Positions 15,889 through 24,447 are shown, counted from the first letter of the stretch. The stretch is DNA of 34,130 nt from Clostridia bacterium (GCA_017502975.1 JAFVTV010000021.1:1-34130), one strand, 5' to 3'. Made by a program: numbers and translations. The notes: generated by a model not told the origin, from the sequence alone.

Positions 15889-16452
15889 ATGACCCCACAA
15901 GAATTGATAGCACAGCTTGAAATCAATCCCATTATTGCGGCGGTTCACGATCACCAATTTGAGGCGGCACTCGCTTCGCCTGCTGACGTTATTTTTTGCC
16001 TGAAGGCAAGCATTTTAAAGATAGCGGAGCAGGTAAAGGCATCACATGCACAAGGCAAATGCATTTTTGTGCACATCGATCTTGCCGATGGCGTGGGCAA
16101 GGACCGCGCCGGCATCGAATACCTTGCTTCGCTTGGCGTTGACGGTATCATCAGCACGCGTACGCAGCTGGTGCGTCAGGCAAAGGAGAAGGGGCTGATC
16201 GCGGTGCAACGCTTTTTTGCGCTGGATTCTAAAGGCATTGAGAGTATTAGCGAAAATCTGGAAAACTGCTCATCTGATTTTATCGAGATCATGCCCGGTG
16301 TGATCGGCAAGATCATTTCACGCTTTTCGGGTGGCAGTATCCCTGTGATCGCAGGCGGCTTGATCGAAACAAAAAAAGAGGTTTTATCCGCGCTTGAATG
16401 TGGCGCGTTAGCTGTTTCCACGGGTAAGTGTGAGCTGTGGTATACCGAATAA
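15889..16452 (+). CDS. glpP: Glycerol-3-phosphate-responsive antiterminator GlpP
   Basis: The 187-aa protein matches the GlpP family (PF04309) in length and in HIDLADGVGKDRAGIEYL (about 62-79), IEIMPGVIGKII (about 132-143) and PVIAGGLIETKKEV (about 151-164). It has a TIM-barrel-like fold that binds glycerol-3-phosphate and then the leader mRNA of glp genes, preventing early termination. Here it is the first gene of the operon and sits directly behind a leader with a terminator hairpin. The start has ribosome site GGAGGAG. The next gene begins 37 bp after its stop. Confidence 0.95.
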   Translation: MTPQELIAQLEINPIIAAVHDHQFEAALASPADVIFCLKASILKIAEQVKASHAQGKCIFVHIDLADGVGKDRAGIEYLASLGVDGIISTRTQLVRQAKEKGLIAVQRFFALDSKGIESISENLENCSSDFIEIMPGVIGKIISRFSGGSIPVIAGGLIETKKEVLSALECGALAVSTGKCELWYTE

Positions 16453-16489
16453 GATTTTATTTTATAAGCATATAGGAAGGAAAAGAAGT

Positions 16490-17923
16490 ATGTTTGATGT
16501 AGTGATCGTTGGTGCAGGTGTGATCGGCGGCATGTTGGCAAGACAGCTGTCGAAATACGACCTTAAAATCTGCCTGCTCGAAAAAGAGAACGACGTAGCC
16601 ATGGGTGCGAGCAAAGCAAACAGCGGTATCGTGCACGGCGGTTATGACCCCGAGCCCGGAACGCTGAAGGCAAAGCTGAATGCCGAGGGTGTGCAAAAGC
16701 TTTACGACGTAGCGGATGAGATCCACGCGCCTTATCGCAAAAACGGCTCGTTTGTTTGTGCGTTTGGCACGCCTGAGGAGGAAGCAACGGTAAGAGAGCT
16801 TTACGAGCGTGGCTTGGAAAACGGTATCCCCGGGCTTGAGATCCTGACCGGTGATGAGGCAAGAGTGCTTGAGCCTGCCCTTTCTCCCGCGGCTTCTCTT
16901 GTGTTGAACGTAACCAATGCAGGTATCGTTTGCCCTTATGAGATGACGGTTGCCGCTATTGGAAATGCAATGGATAACGGCACGGAGCTAAAGGTCAATT
17001 TTGCTGTTTCTGACATCAAGAAGGAGCAAGATGTATTTGTTGTAACCTCTGCTGGTGGCGAGGTGGTAAAGGGTAGATATGTTGTCAACTGTGCCGGCGG
17101 CTATTCTGACCGTGTAGCGGCTATGGTAGGCGACGACTTCTTTAAGATCATTCCCCGTGCAGGCGAGTACATGCTGCTGGATAAAAACGAGGGCAGCCGT
17201 GTATCTCATACCATCTTCCAGGTGCCGAGCAAGGATGGCAAGGGTATTCTTGTCAGTCCCACGGTTGATGGCAACCTTTTAACAGGTCCCACCGCCACTG
17301 TTGTAGAGAGCCCCGAGGCAACAAGCACCACGCCCGCAGGCCTTGACGCAGTAGCGCGTCTTGCTGCGAAAAGCGTGCCGAGCGTTAACTTCCGCCAGGT
17401 GATCACGTCCTTCTCGGGTGTCCGTGCTTCCGAGAAGAGCGGTGACTTCATCATCTGCCCCGCAAAGAGTGTAGAGAATATGATCCATGTTGCAGCCATC
17501 GACTCCCCCGGTCTTACCTGCTGTGTGTCGATTGCCGATTACGTAATCGACCTGCTTCGTGAGGCAGGTCTTGCAATGGCACCGCGCGCTGACTGGTGCC
17601 CCACGCGCGAAAATCCGCATGCGTTCCGCGAAATGAGCGACGAGGAGAAGGATGCGTATATCAAGGAGCATCCCGCATACGGTAAGATCGTTTGCCGCTG
17701 TGAAACCGTTTCGGAGGGAGAGATCCGCGATGCGATCCGTCGCAATCCCCCTGCATGTGATATTGACGGTGTGAAGCGCCGCACTCGCTCGGGTATGGGC
17801 AGATGTCAGGGTGGCTTCTGCATGCCCTACGTTATGCGCCTTATTTCTGAGGAAAGAGGTGTTGCCATGGAGAGTGTTACGAAAAACGGTAAGGGCTCAA
17901 CGCCCCTGATCGGCAAGCTGTAA
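16490..17923 (+). CDS. glpA: FAD-dependent glycerol-3-phosphate dehydrogenase-type oxidoreductase with [2Fe-2S] BFD domain
   Basis: The protein is 477 aa from ATG 16490, chosen for AGGAAGG upstream; the longer frame from 16430 would overlap glpP. It begins with the FAD-binding VVIVGAGVIGG (4-14), then a DAO-type fold (ANSGIVHGGYDPEPGTLK), and ends with a BFD-like [2Fe-2S] domain: CRCETVSEGEI and GMGRCQGGFC supply four cysteines. This architecture is found in anaerobic GlpA-like enzymes that oxidise glycerol-3-phosphate to dihydroxyacetone phosphate. Operon position behind glpP and ahead of a GlpB-like flavoprotein supports this. There is no membrane segment, so it probably works in a complex with its two downstream partners. 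Confidence 0.88.
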   Translation: MFDVVIVGAGVIGGMLARQLSKYDLKICLLEKENDVAMGASKANSGIVHGGYDPEPGTLKAKLNAEGVQKLYDVADEIHAPYRKNGSFVCAFGTPEEEATVRELYERGLENGIPGLEILTGDEARVLEPALSPAASLVLNVTNAGIVCPYEMTVAAIGNAMDNGTELKVNFAVSDIKKEQDVFVVTSAGGEVVKGRYVVNCAGGYSDRVAAMVGDDFFKIIPRAGEYMLLDKNEGSRVSHTIFQVPSKDGKGILVSPTVDGNLLTGPTATVVESPEATSTTPAGLDAVARLAAKSVPSVNFRQVITSFSGVRASEKSGDFIICPAKSVENMIHVAAIDSPGLTCCVSIADYVIDLLREAGLAMAPRADWCPTRENPHAFREMSDEEKDAYIKEHPAYGKIVCRCETVSEGEIRDAIRRNPPACDIDGVKRRTRSGMGRCQGGFCMPYVMRLISEERGVAMESVTKNGKGSTPLIGKL

Positions 17924-17936
17924 GGAGGGCTTTAGA

Positions 17937-19184
17937 ATGAGAGAGCATGATATTGTAGTTGTTGGCGGCGGCCCCGCAGGGCTTGCAGCGGCAATCGCAG
18001 CTTATGATAGTGGCGTTACCGACGTGGTGGTGCTTGACCGCGAGAGCTCAGTTGGCGGCATTTTGCGTCAGTGCATACATAATGGCTTCGGCCTTCACAA
18101 GCTTGGCCGTGAGCTGACCGGTCCCGAGTACGCAGACGTGTACCGCTGCGAGGTGGAAAAGCGCGGTATTCGTGTGTATTGTGAAACGACCGTAACCGGT
18201 GTTACCGCCGATCGCGTGGTGACGGCACAAAACAAAGAGGGCGTTCTTAAGATCAAAGCAGGTGCCGTAGTGCTTGCTATGGGCTGCCGTGAGCGTAGCC
18301 GCGGTGCGCTTAACATCAGCGGCACACGCCCTGCGGGTGTTTACAGCGCAGGTACGGCACAAAAGTTTATCAACTGTGAGGGTTATATGGTCGGCAAAAA
18401 GGTCGTTATCCTTGGCTCCGGTGATATCGGTCTTATCATGGCGCGCCGTATGACCTTTGAGGGCGCTAAGGTTGAGGCTGTTTGTGAGCTTATGCCCTAT
18501 TCGGGCGGCCTTACCCGTAATATTGTGCAATGCCTTGAGGATTTTGGCATTCCGCTTTACCTTTCCACCACCGTTGCCGAGATCCACGGCAAGGAGCGCG
18601 TTGAGGGTGTTACCATTGCGCAGGTGGATGAAAACCGTCGCGTGATTGAAGAAACCAAGCGCTACATTCCTTGTGATACACTTCTTCTTTCCTGCGGTCT
18701 GATCCCCGAAAACGAGCTGACGCGTGGCGCCGGCATCCCGATCGACCCCATTACCTCGGGTGCTTTGGTAGATGAAAATCGCCAAACCGAGATCCCCGGT
18801 ATTTTTGCGTGCGGTAACGTTTTGCAGGTGCACGATCTCGTTGACTACGTGTCTGACGAGGCTGAGATGGCAGGTATTGGTGCAGCAAGCTTTGTAAAGA
18901 ACGGTGCTGTTTCGGGTAAGACGGTAGAAACCAAGCCCGGAAACGGTGTGAGATACGTGCTGCCTCAGCGCGTGCATACCGAGAGTGGCAAGGACGTGTC
19001 GCTGTTCCTGCGTGTGACTCAGCCCTTCCCGAAGGTGCGCTTTACCGTTAAATCGGGTGACGTGGTGCTTGCTACGGCACAGCGCTTGAAGGCTGCGCCC
19101 GGTGAAATGGAGAAGATCACGGTTAAGAGCGAGAAGCTCCAAGGGGCACAAGAGCCCATTACTGTATCGTTGGAGGTGCTGTGA
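17937..19184 (+). CDS. NAD(P)/FAD-dependent oxidoreductase, partner of the GlpA-like subunit
   Basis: The 415-aa flavoprotein has two Rossmann motifs: VVVGGGPAGLAAAIAA (7-22) for FAD and VVILGSGDIGLIMARR (156-171) for NAD(P). It also has GGILRQCIHNGFG (Cys46) and a late CGNVLQVHDLVDYV, typical of the pyridine nucleotide-disulphide-like proteins found next to GlpA and DUF1667 genes in Clostridia. It may pass electrons between glycerol-3-phosphate and NAD(P) or another carrier. It starts 13 bp after glpA with AAGGAGGG and its TGA overlaps the ATG of the next gene by one base, indicating translational coupling. Confidence 0.87.
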   Translation: MREHDIVVVGGGPAGLAAAIAAYDSGVTDVVVLDRESSVGGILRQCIHNGFGLHKLGRELTGPEYADVYRCEVEKRGIRVYCETTVTGVTADRVVTAQNKEGVLKIKAGAVVLAMGCRERSRGALNISGTRPAGVYSAGTAQKFINCEGYMVGKKVVILGSGDIGLIMARRMTFEGAKVEAVCELMPYSGGLTRNIVQCLEDFGIPLYLSTTVAEIHGKERVEGVTIAQVDENRRVIEETKRYIPCDTLLLSCGLIPENELTRGAGIPIDPITSGALVDENRQTEIPGIFACGNVLQVHDLVDYVSDEAEMAGIGAASFVKNGAVSGKTVETKPGNGVRYVLPQRVHTESGKDVSLFLRVTQPFPKVRFTVKSGDVVLATAQRLKAAPGEMEKITVKSEKLQGAQEPITVSLEVL

Positions 19185-19531
19185 TGAATAGAAATCTGAC
19201 TTGCATTATCTGCCCCCGCGGCTGTTCGCTGACGGTTGAGGGTGAAAAGGACAACCTTGTCGTAACGGGAAATGCGTGCCCGAAGGGCAAGCAGTACGCG
19301 ATCGATGAGTGCACACATCCTACACGTACCGTAACCTCTATCGTGCGTGTGGAAAACCGTGTAGATACTATGGTGAGTGTGAAGACCGCCGCGCCTATTC
19401 CGAAGGAAAACATTTTTGACGTGATGGAAAAGATCCGCGCGGCAAAGGTGCAGGCACCCATCGTTGCCGGCACAGTTATCCTTTCCGACGTTTACGGTAC
19501 GGAAGTGATCGCAACAAAAACCGTTCTTTAA
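19184..19531 (+). CDS. DUF1667 cysteine-rich protein of the glp operon
   Basis: The protein is 115 aa from ATG 19184; a GTG at 19181 would add one residue, but GGAGG at 19172-19176 fits the ATG better. Cysteines at 7, 10, 14 (CIICPRGC), 32 (NACPKGK) and 43 could bind a metal or Fe-S cluster. DUF1667 (PF07892) proteins usually occur downstream of the two FAD oxidoreductases, as here. Its place in the operon corresponds to that of GlpC in enterobacteria, but it has no similarity I can see to GlpC and no membrane helix. I infer a small electron-transfer or assembly subunit. The operon ends in a terminator right after it. Confidence 0.9.
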   Translation: MNRNLTCIICPRGCSLTVEGEKDNLVVTGNACPKGKQYAIDECTHPTRTVTSIVRVENRVDTMVSVKTAAPIPKENIFDVMEKIRAAKVQAPIVAGTVILSDVYGTEVIATKTVL

Positions 19532-19542
19532 TTTCAAAAAAG

Positions 19543-19576
19543 AAAGGCTCTGCGTTTTTACGGCGCAGAGCCTTTT
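19543..19576 (+). terminator. Terminator of the glp operon
   Basis: Stem AAAGGCTCTGCG/CGCAGAGCCTTT with a nine-base loop, followed by Ts. It lies 11 bp beyond the DUF1667 stop. Confidence 0.9.
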
Positions 19577-19636
19577 AATTGTATACTATTACCTCAAACG
19601 CCATCAAACACCTCGAATCATTGTGTATAAATTGTA

Positions 19637-19665
19637 TTGACAAGAAACGACACATACTGTATAAT
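19637..19665 (+). promoter_or_regulatory. Consensus promoter of the small membrane protein gene
   Basis: TTGACA (19637-19642), a 17-bp spacer and TATAAT (19660-19665). Such a perfect promoter supports that the 68-aa frame behind it is a real gene. Confidence 0.85.
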
Positions 19666-19716
19666 AGAGCATGTTCGTGTATTGTATGATGCACAAAAGA
19701 GATCAAGGGAGTTTAT

Positions 19717-19923
19717 ATGAATTTAATGTATATAATGGCTTTGGCAGCTTGTCTGCTGGTCGGCGTGCTCATTGTTTTTCTTGTGATCCGCCTTCCGGAA
19801 TTCAAGCGAGAGCTTTGGTATATCAATATGGAGATTGAAAGATCGGATGAGGAAGAAAAGCTTCTTTGGAAAAAGAAAAAGCGCAAATTGCTTCTTTCGC
19901 TCATTCCTTTCGTGCGTTATTAA
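19717..19923 (+). CDS. Small single-pass membrane protein, unknown function
   Basis: The 68-aa protein has one hydrophobic helix at residues 4-25 (MYIMALAACLLVGVLIVFLV) followed by a highly charged tail with an acidic stretch (ERSDEEEK) and a lysine-rich stretch (WKKKKRK), ending in a second short hydrophobic patch (LLLSLIPFVRY). The N-terminus is probably outside and the tail inside. It is supported as a gene by a consensus promoter, the ribosome site AAGGGAG and its own terminator. I do not recognise a family. Neighbours give no clue, since both sides are separate transcription units. Confidence 0.7.
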   Translation: MNLMYIMALAACLLVGVLIVFLVIRLPEFKRELWYINMEIERSDEEEKLLWKKKKRKLLLSLIPFVRY

Positions 19924-19926
19924 ATG

Positions 19927-19989
19927 AACAAAACCCTCACCCTGCGTGGCTGTTTATCACAGCCGCATTTGCGGTGAGGGCTTTGTTTT
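19927..19989. terminator. Bidirectional terminator between the small membrane protein and ABC-F genes
   Basis: Outer stem CCCTCACC/GGTGAGGG (19934-19941, 19973-19980) extended by AACAAA/TTTGTT, with an inner hairpin GGCTGT/ACAGCC. A and T runs at both ends serve the two convergent genes. Confidence 0.85.
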
Positions 19990-19995
19990 AGGGCT

Positions 19996-21948
19996 TTATA
20001 CGCCGATCTCCTCATATATTTCAAGCAGTCGCTCCTCGGCTTCTGTTTTTCTTGCGTCAAGTGTGGCGGCGCGCTCATAGTCGCTGGCGGCGGCACCGTA
20101 TAGCTCCTCATCAATGCTTGCAAGCTCCGCCTCAAGGCTTTCCGCTTCCTTTTTTAACCGCGCTACACGCGCGCGCTCACGGCGCTCCTCGGCGGCGCTT
20201 TGCTTGCGTGCAAGATACTCCGCTTTGTTACTGCTTTGGGGGGTGATCGCATCATGCGCTTCTTGCGTTTCCTGCATACGCGCTATACGGTCGCGCTTAA
20301 ACTCCAAAAACTCACTGTAACCGCGCCCCTTGCTTGTCACATGATAGTCAAGCAGATCTCCGTCACCCGTTTGGGGCTTTAGTGCCAAAACGCGCGTGGC
20401 AAGCTTGTCCATAAAATAGCGGTCGTGCGATACGGCAAGCACGGTGCCGTCAAAAGCGTCAAGTGCCGCCTCCAACGCTTCTCGTGAATCAATATCAAGG
20501 TGGTTGGTCGGCTCGTCAAGCACCAGCAGGTTAACATGTGAAAGAATCAGCTTTGCGAGCGTTAGACGTGCACGCTCTCCGCCCGAAAGCACCGATACGG
20601 TGCGAAAAACATCCTCTCCTACAAAGCAAAACAGCGCAAGCGTGCTCCTGATCTCGGTTTCGGTGAGATTGGGGTAAGCAGACCAAAGCTCCTCAAGCAC
20701 GGTGTTTTGAGAAGTGAGGTTTTGGTTTTCCTGATCGTAATATCCGATCTCTACATTGTAGCCCAGCTCCACGCGACCCGCCGTTGGCTGCTGCTTGCTA
20801 AGCAAGAGCTTTAACAGTGTTGATTTTCCGCACCCATTAGGGCCGGTAATAAACATGCGGTCGTTTTTTCGGAGCAAAAAGTCGATCCCGTTAAACAGCC
20901 TTTTTTCGCCAAATGCCATTGATAATCCACGTGCCGAAAGCACCTCGTTTCCGCTCTCTCTTGCTTCTCTAAAGCTCATGCGAATTGCCTTTGGGGCATC
21001 CTTGGGCTTTTCAAGGCGTTCTATTTTGGCAAGCTGCTTTAGGCGCGATTCAGCCGCGATGATGTTGCGTTCTCTGTTCCATTGGCGCTGCTGCGCAATA
21101 TACGCTTCCTGCCGTGCAATTTCCTTTTGCTGGTTTTTGTAATGCCGCTCGGCAATTTCGCGGTCAATCCGTCGCTTTTCTGCAGATGCGGTGTAGCCGC
21201 CGTTGTAGAGCGTGGCACGTGCGTGCTCCAGCACCAAGGTCTTATTTGTGACACGGTCAAGAAAATAGCGGTCATGCGAGATCACAAGCACGCATTTTTT
21301 GTACTGCGAAAGAAAGCTTTCAAGCCAATAAAGGGTATCGATATCCAGGTGGTTGGTCGGCTCGTCAAGCAGCAAAATATCGGGCTCACGTGCCAGCTGA
21401 CGGGCAAGTGCAAGGCGTGTGCGCTGACCGCCCGAAAGGGTAGACAAGGGCTGATTCATTTCTCGCTCATCAAAGCCCATTCGCTTTAGCACCGATGCTG
21501 CGCGCGTGCGGAATTGGGGGCCGCCGTCCTGTATAAATTTATCGTGCTGCTCGGTATAGGCGGCAGTCAGTGCGGCATACGCGGGGGTGTTTGCCTCGCT
21601 TTCTCTTACACGCAGGTCAAATTCCAGCTCCTCCAACCGTTTTTCCGCAAGAAGCAGCTCGGGAAAAGCGGCAATCATTTGCAAAAGCGCGGTGTCGCCG
21701 GCTGCCTCATCTATCTCAAAGGCATCATCCTGTCGCACAAAGCCAACCGTTTTGCCGTTGCCGATAAACACGTTACCGCTATCGGGCAAAAGCTCTTGTG
21801 TAATAACCTTAAATAGCGTAGATTTGCCGCATCCGTTCACACCGATCACGCCAAGTCTGTCATTTTCGCCAAGCGAAAAGCTTACGCGATCGAGCAGGGT
21901 GCGCACACCAAACGAGAGCGAAAGGTCACAAACGCTCAAAACCGTCAT
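19996..21948 (-). CDS. ABC-F family ATPase (YdiF/Uup type)
   Basis: The protein is 650 aa from ATG 21948 (AGAGGA upstream, and the family sequence MTVLSVCDLSLSFG begins here); an upstream frame extension to 22080 has no family match. Two ABC domains lie in one chain: Walker A GVNGCGKST (36-44) and GPNGCGKST, signatures LSGGQRTRL and LSGGERARL, and both Walker B regions end in LDEPTNHLDID. There is a charged interdomain linker and a C-terminal coiled coil (ARKQSAAEERRERARVARL onward). No membrane domain is present. ABC-F proteins act on the ribosome, for translation rescue or antibiotic protection; the tail and length fit the housekeeping YdiF/Uup group better than short resistance types, but resistance cannot be excluded. 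Confidence 0.93.
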   Translation of the reverse strand: MTVLSVCDLSLSFGVRTLLDRVSFSLGENDRLGVIGVNGCGKSTLFKVITQELLPDSGNVFIGNGKTVGFVRQDDAFEIDEAAGDTALLQMIAAFPELLLAEKRLEELEFDLRVRESEANTPAYAALTAAYTEQHDKFIQDGGPQFRTRAASVLKRMGFDEREMNQPLSTLSGGQRTRLALARQLAREPDILLLDEPTNHLDIDTLYWLESFLSQYKKCVLVISHDRYFLDRVTNKTLVLEHARATLYNGGYTASAEKRRIDREIAERHYKNQQKEIARQEAYIAQQRQWNRERNIIAAESRLKQLAKIERLEKPKDAPKAIRMSFREARESGNEVLSARGLSMAFGEKRLFNGIDFLLRKNDRMFITGPNGCGKSTLLKLLLSKQQPTAGRVELGYNVEIGYYDQENQNLTSQNTVLEELWSAYPNLTETEIRSTLALFCFVGEDVFRTVSVLSGGERARLTLAKLILSHVNLLVLDEPTNHLDIDSREALEAALDAFDGTVLAVSHDRYFMDKLATRVLALKPQTGDGDLLDYHVTSKGRGYSEFLEFKRDRIARMQETQEAHDAITPQSSNKAEYLARKQSAAEERRERARVARLKKEAESLEAELASIDEELYGAAASDYERAATLDARKTEAEERLLEIYEEIGV

Positions 21949-22132
21949 GGGGATCCTCTTTCCACAGGTAACGACAAGCGTCGTTTTAACTGTTAACATA
22001 ATGATAGCAAAAAAATGCGAGCGCAGCCACACCTTTATTGTCAACAATGGGTGAGCGCTCCACATATTTTGCCGAAACATAAATATTATAAAAGAAATGG
22101 CTCTTGGTTGTCAAGGGCGGAAGGGAGAGAAA

Positions 22133-22324
22133 GTGGGGAAAAGGTGCTATTTGTGCGGTGGGAGATTGCCATCGGGTGAGGTATGCTTTCGCCTTGGCGT
22201 ACGTAGCGTTTGCAGCGATTGCGCGGACGGTATCACTACCGAGGATCTTATGCACGTAACAGGTACGGGCTCGGCGCGGGATATGCTGTGTGCGCTTGGA
22301 TTTGAAAAAAGCGTGATATTTTAA
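22133..22324 (+). CDS. Tiny zinc-ribbon protein, unknown function
   Basis: The protein is 63 aa starting at GTG 22133, chosen because AAGGGAG lies six bases upstream; the ATG at 22097 has no ribosome site and adds an unlikely leader. Two cysteine pairs, CYLCGG (5-10) and CSDC (about 26-29), form a treble-clef or zinc-ribbon-like motif. The rest is short and charged (GITTEDLMHVTG). Its function is unknown; similar small zinc ribbons bind DNA, RNA or protein partners. It sits between the divergent ABC-F gene and the ylxM promoter. No clear promoter was found, so the gene call is moderate. Confidence 0.6.
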   Translation: MGKRCYLCGGRLPSGEVCFRLGVRSVCSDCADGITTEDLMHVTGTGSARDMLCALGFEKSVIF

Positions 22325-22353
22325 AGAAATTTATGAAAAAAGCAAAAAAGCTC

Positions 22354-22405
22354 TTGACAAGGGCACGAGGATATGCTATACTCTGTAAAGTAATTTGCTT
22401 TACAG
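22354..22405 (+). promoter_or_regulatory. Promoter of the ylxM-ffh operon with a start-site palindrome
   Basis: TTGACA (22354-22359), a 17-bp spacer and TATACT (22377-22382). Directly behind it lies the perfect inverted repeat CTGTAAAG-TAATTTG-CTTTACAG (22383-22405), covering the expected transcript start. It ends where the ribosome site AGGGTGA begins, so it could act as an operator or as a 5' hairpin that limits ylxM translation. The function of the palindrome is inferred. Confidence 0.75.
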
Positions 22406-22414
22406 GGTGAGATT

Positions 22415-22759
22415 ATGTTTGAAAAAAATCTGCAATTGGCGGAGCTCATCGACGTGTATGCCGAGTTGCTTACCGACCGACAGCAGCGTCTGCTTGATCT
22501 TTACTACAATCAAGATCTTTCTCTTGGCGAAATTGCAGACGACGTTGGCATTTCGCGTCAAGGCGTGCGTGACAGCTTAAAAAAAGCAGAGCGTGAGCTT
22601 TACTTTTTTGAAAGCAAGCTTCACCTTGTGGCACGCGAGAGTGCGGTGCGTGAGGCGGGGGCGCGACTCCTTGCCCTCACCGAAAACGATCAACAAACGG
22701 CAAGTGCAGCTAAGGACCTCATCGCCGCGGCAAGCGGAGAAACGGTAGAGGGGTTGTAA
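22415..22759 (+). CDS. ylxM: YlxM, SRP-associated HTH protein
   Basis: The 114-aa protein matches the YlxM/p13 family (UPF0122) in MFEKNLQLAELIDVYAELLT, LTDRQQRLLDLYYNQDLSLG and EIADDVGISRQGVRDSLKKA, a sigma-70 region-4-like HTH (about 20-62). YlxM is encoded next to ffh in many Firmicutes and modulates the SRP. The C-terminal 40 residues are Ala-rich and less conserved. The ATG is supported by AGGGTGA. It is the first gene of the operon with ffh, rpsP and khpA. Confidence 0.93.
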   Translation: MFEKNLQLAELIDVYAELLTDRQQRLLDLYYNQDLSLGEIADDVGISRQGVRDSLKKAERELYFFESKLHLVARESAVREAGARLLALTENDQQTASAAKDLIAAASGETVEGL

Positions 22760-22800
22760 GCGCAACAACACCGAAAAACAAAAAGAGAGGCGGCAATCAA

Positions 22801-24135
22801 ATGTTTCAAAGCTTAACCGAGAAATTGAATAACGCCTTTAAATTCTTTCGCAACAAGGGTAAACTGACAGAGGCTGACGTTAAGGCAGGCATGCGCGAGA
22901 TCAAGCTCGCGTTGCTGGAGGCGGATGTAAACTTTAAGGTCGTAAAGGACTTTATCAAAATGGTTTCCGAGCGTGCGGTGGGCGCTGAGGTGATGGAATC
23001 TCTGCTTCCCGCACAGCAGATCGTAAAGATCGTAAATGAGGAGCTTGTAAAGCTAATGGGCACCTCGCAGGCAAAGCTCACCATAGCACCCAAGCCCCCA
23101 ACGGTCGTGATGATGGTTGGCTTGCAGGGTGCAGGTAAGACCACGCATGCAGGTAAGCTTGCGGGCATGTATAAAAAGCAGGGTAAAAAGCCGCTTTTGG
23201 TGGCGTGTGACGTTTACCGTCCCGCTGCGATCAAGCAGCTGCAGATCCTTGGTGAAAAGCTGGATATTCCCGTGTATGCACCGGGGGAAAAGGAAAAGCC
23301 CGTTAAGATCGCAAAGGAAGCACTAAAGCTTGCCGCCAAGAACGGCTATGATATGGTGTTTATCGATACGGCAGGCCGTTTGCACATTGATGAAACGCTC
23401 ATGGGCGAGCTGCAGGATATCAGACGTGCAGTCGATCCTACCGAGATCCTGCTGACGATCGACGCTATGATCGGTCAGGATGCCGTTACCGTTGCAGAGC
23501 ATTTTAACGAGCAGCTTGATGTGACGGGCGTGATCCTTACAAAGCTTGACGGTGATACCCGCGGCGGTGCGGCGCTTTCGGTGCGCCACGTGACGGGCAA
23601 GCCCATCAAATTTATCGGTGTGGGTGAAAAACTGGATGCGATCGAGCCCTTTTATCCCGACCGTATGGCAAGCCGTATTCTCGGCATGGGCGACGTGCTC
23701 TCACTCATTGAAAAGGCAGAGCAAGCGTTTGACCAAAAGCAGGCGGCTGAGCTTGAAAAGAAGATACGTGCCGCCACTTTCACGCTTGATGATTATCTTG
23801 ATCAGTTTGCTCAGATAAAAAAGATGGGCAATATTGAAAGCCTGATGGGCATGATGCCGGGTGTTAAGCCCGGGGCGCTGAAGGATGCCAAGATCGATGA
23901 AAGGCAGATGGCGCGCACCGAAGCAATCATCAAATCGATGACAAAGCGTGAGCGTGAGCGTCCCGAGATCATCAACGCCTCCCGTAAGATGCGTATTGCA
24001 AAGGGCAGTGGCACCACGGTAGAGGATGTCAACAAGCTTTTAAAGCAGTTTGATAGCGTGCGCAAGATGATGAAGCAGCTGACAAGCCCCGGTGGCAAGC
24101 GGTCGCTTTTCGGTAAGATGAAACTTCCGTTCTGA
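22801..24135 (+). CDS. ffh: Signal recognition particle protein Ffh (SRP54)
   Basis: The 444-aa protein binds SRP RNA and signal sequences and delivers ribosomes to the membrane with FtsY. The N domain (1-90) is followed by the G domain: G1 GLQGAGKTT (107-115), G3 DTAGRLH and G4 TKLDGDTRGG. The C-terminal M domain has the methionine-rich GNIESLMGMMPG and the RNA-binding helix region SRKMRIAKGSGTTVEDVNKL. Length is typical. It begins 41 bp after ylxM; AAGAGAGGC acts as the ribosome site. No SRP RNA gene is seen in the window. Confidence 0.98.
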   Translation: MFQSLTEKLNNAFKFFRNKGKLTEADVKAGMREIKLALLEADVNFKVVKDFIKMVSERAVGAEVMESLLPAQQIVKIVNEELVKLMGTSQAKLTIAPKPPTVVMMVGLQGAGKTTHAGKLAGMYKKQGKKPLLVACDVYRPAAIKQLQILGEKLDIPVYAPGEKEKPVKIAKEALKLAAKNGYDMVFIDTAGRLHIDETLMGELQDIRRAVDPTEILLTIDAMIGQDAVTVAEHFNEQLDVTGVILTKLDGDTRGGAALSVRHVTGKPIKFIGVGEKLDAIEPFYPDRMASRILGMGDVLSLIEKAEQAFDQKQAAELEKKIRAATFTLDDYLDQFAQIKKMGNIESLMGMMPGVKPGALKDAKIDERQMARTEAIIKSMTKRERERPEIINASRKMRIAKGSGTTVEDVNKLLKQFDSVRKMMKQLTSPGGKRSLFGKMKLPF

Positions 24136-24194
24136 CGGATTTTTTATAAACAATAAATTAAAAATAAAACACAAAAACAAAGGAGATTTTTACC

Positions 24195-24431
24195 ATGGTT
24201 AAGATCAGACTCACCCGTACGGGTAAGACTCACAGCCCCGCATACCGTATCGTTGTTGCAGATCAGCGCTCTCCCCGCGACGGTCGCTTCATCGAGGAGA
24301 TCGGTCACTACAACCCCAAGTCCAAGGAGCTGGCAGTGAATGCCGATGCTGCAAAGAAATGGCTTGGCAACGGTGCACAGCCCACTGAGACCGTAAAGGT
24401 ACTGTTGACCAAAGCCGGCGTGATCGGTTGA
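24195..24431 (+). CDS. rpsP: 30S ribosomal protein bS16
   Basis: The 78-aa protein starts [20 protein letters not shown] and contains [19 protein letters not shown], the hallmark of bS16. It binds the 5' domain of 16S rRNA during 30S assembly. It lies 59 bp after ffh, with AAAGGAGA upstream of the ATG, in the usual operon position. Confidence 0.98.
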   Translation: MVKIRLTRTGKTHSPAYRIVVADQRSPRDGRFIEEIGHYNPKSKELAVNADAAKKWLGNGAQPTETVKVLLTKAGVIG

Positions 24432-24447
24432 TCGCGCGGAGCGTCTT

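Noticed and set aside
18048-19151. A 367-codon minus-strand frame opposite the second glp flavoprotein
   Set aside because: The plus-strand gene has two Rossmann motifs and operon context; the minus frame has no ribosome site or family match.
19996-21948. An ABC-F antibiotic resistance gene
   Set aside because: The length and C-terminal coiled coil fit the housekeeping YdiF/Uup group; there are no signs of transfer and no resistance leader peptide.
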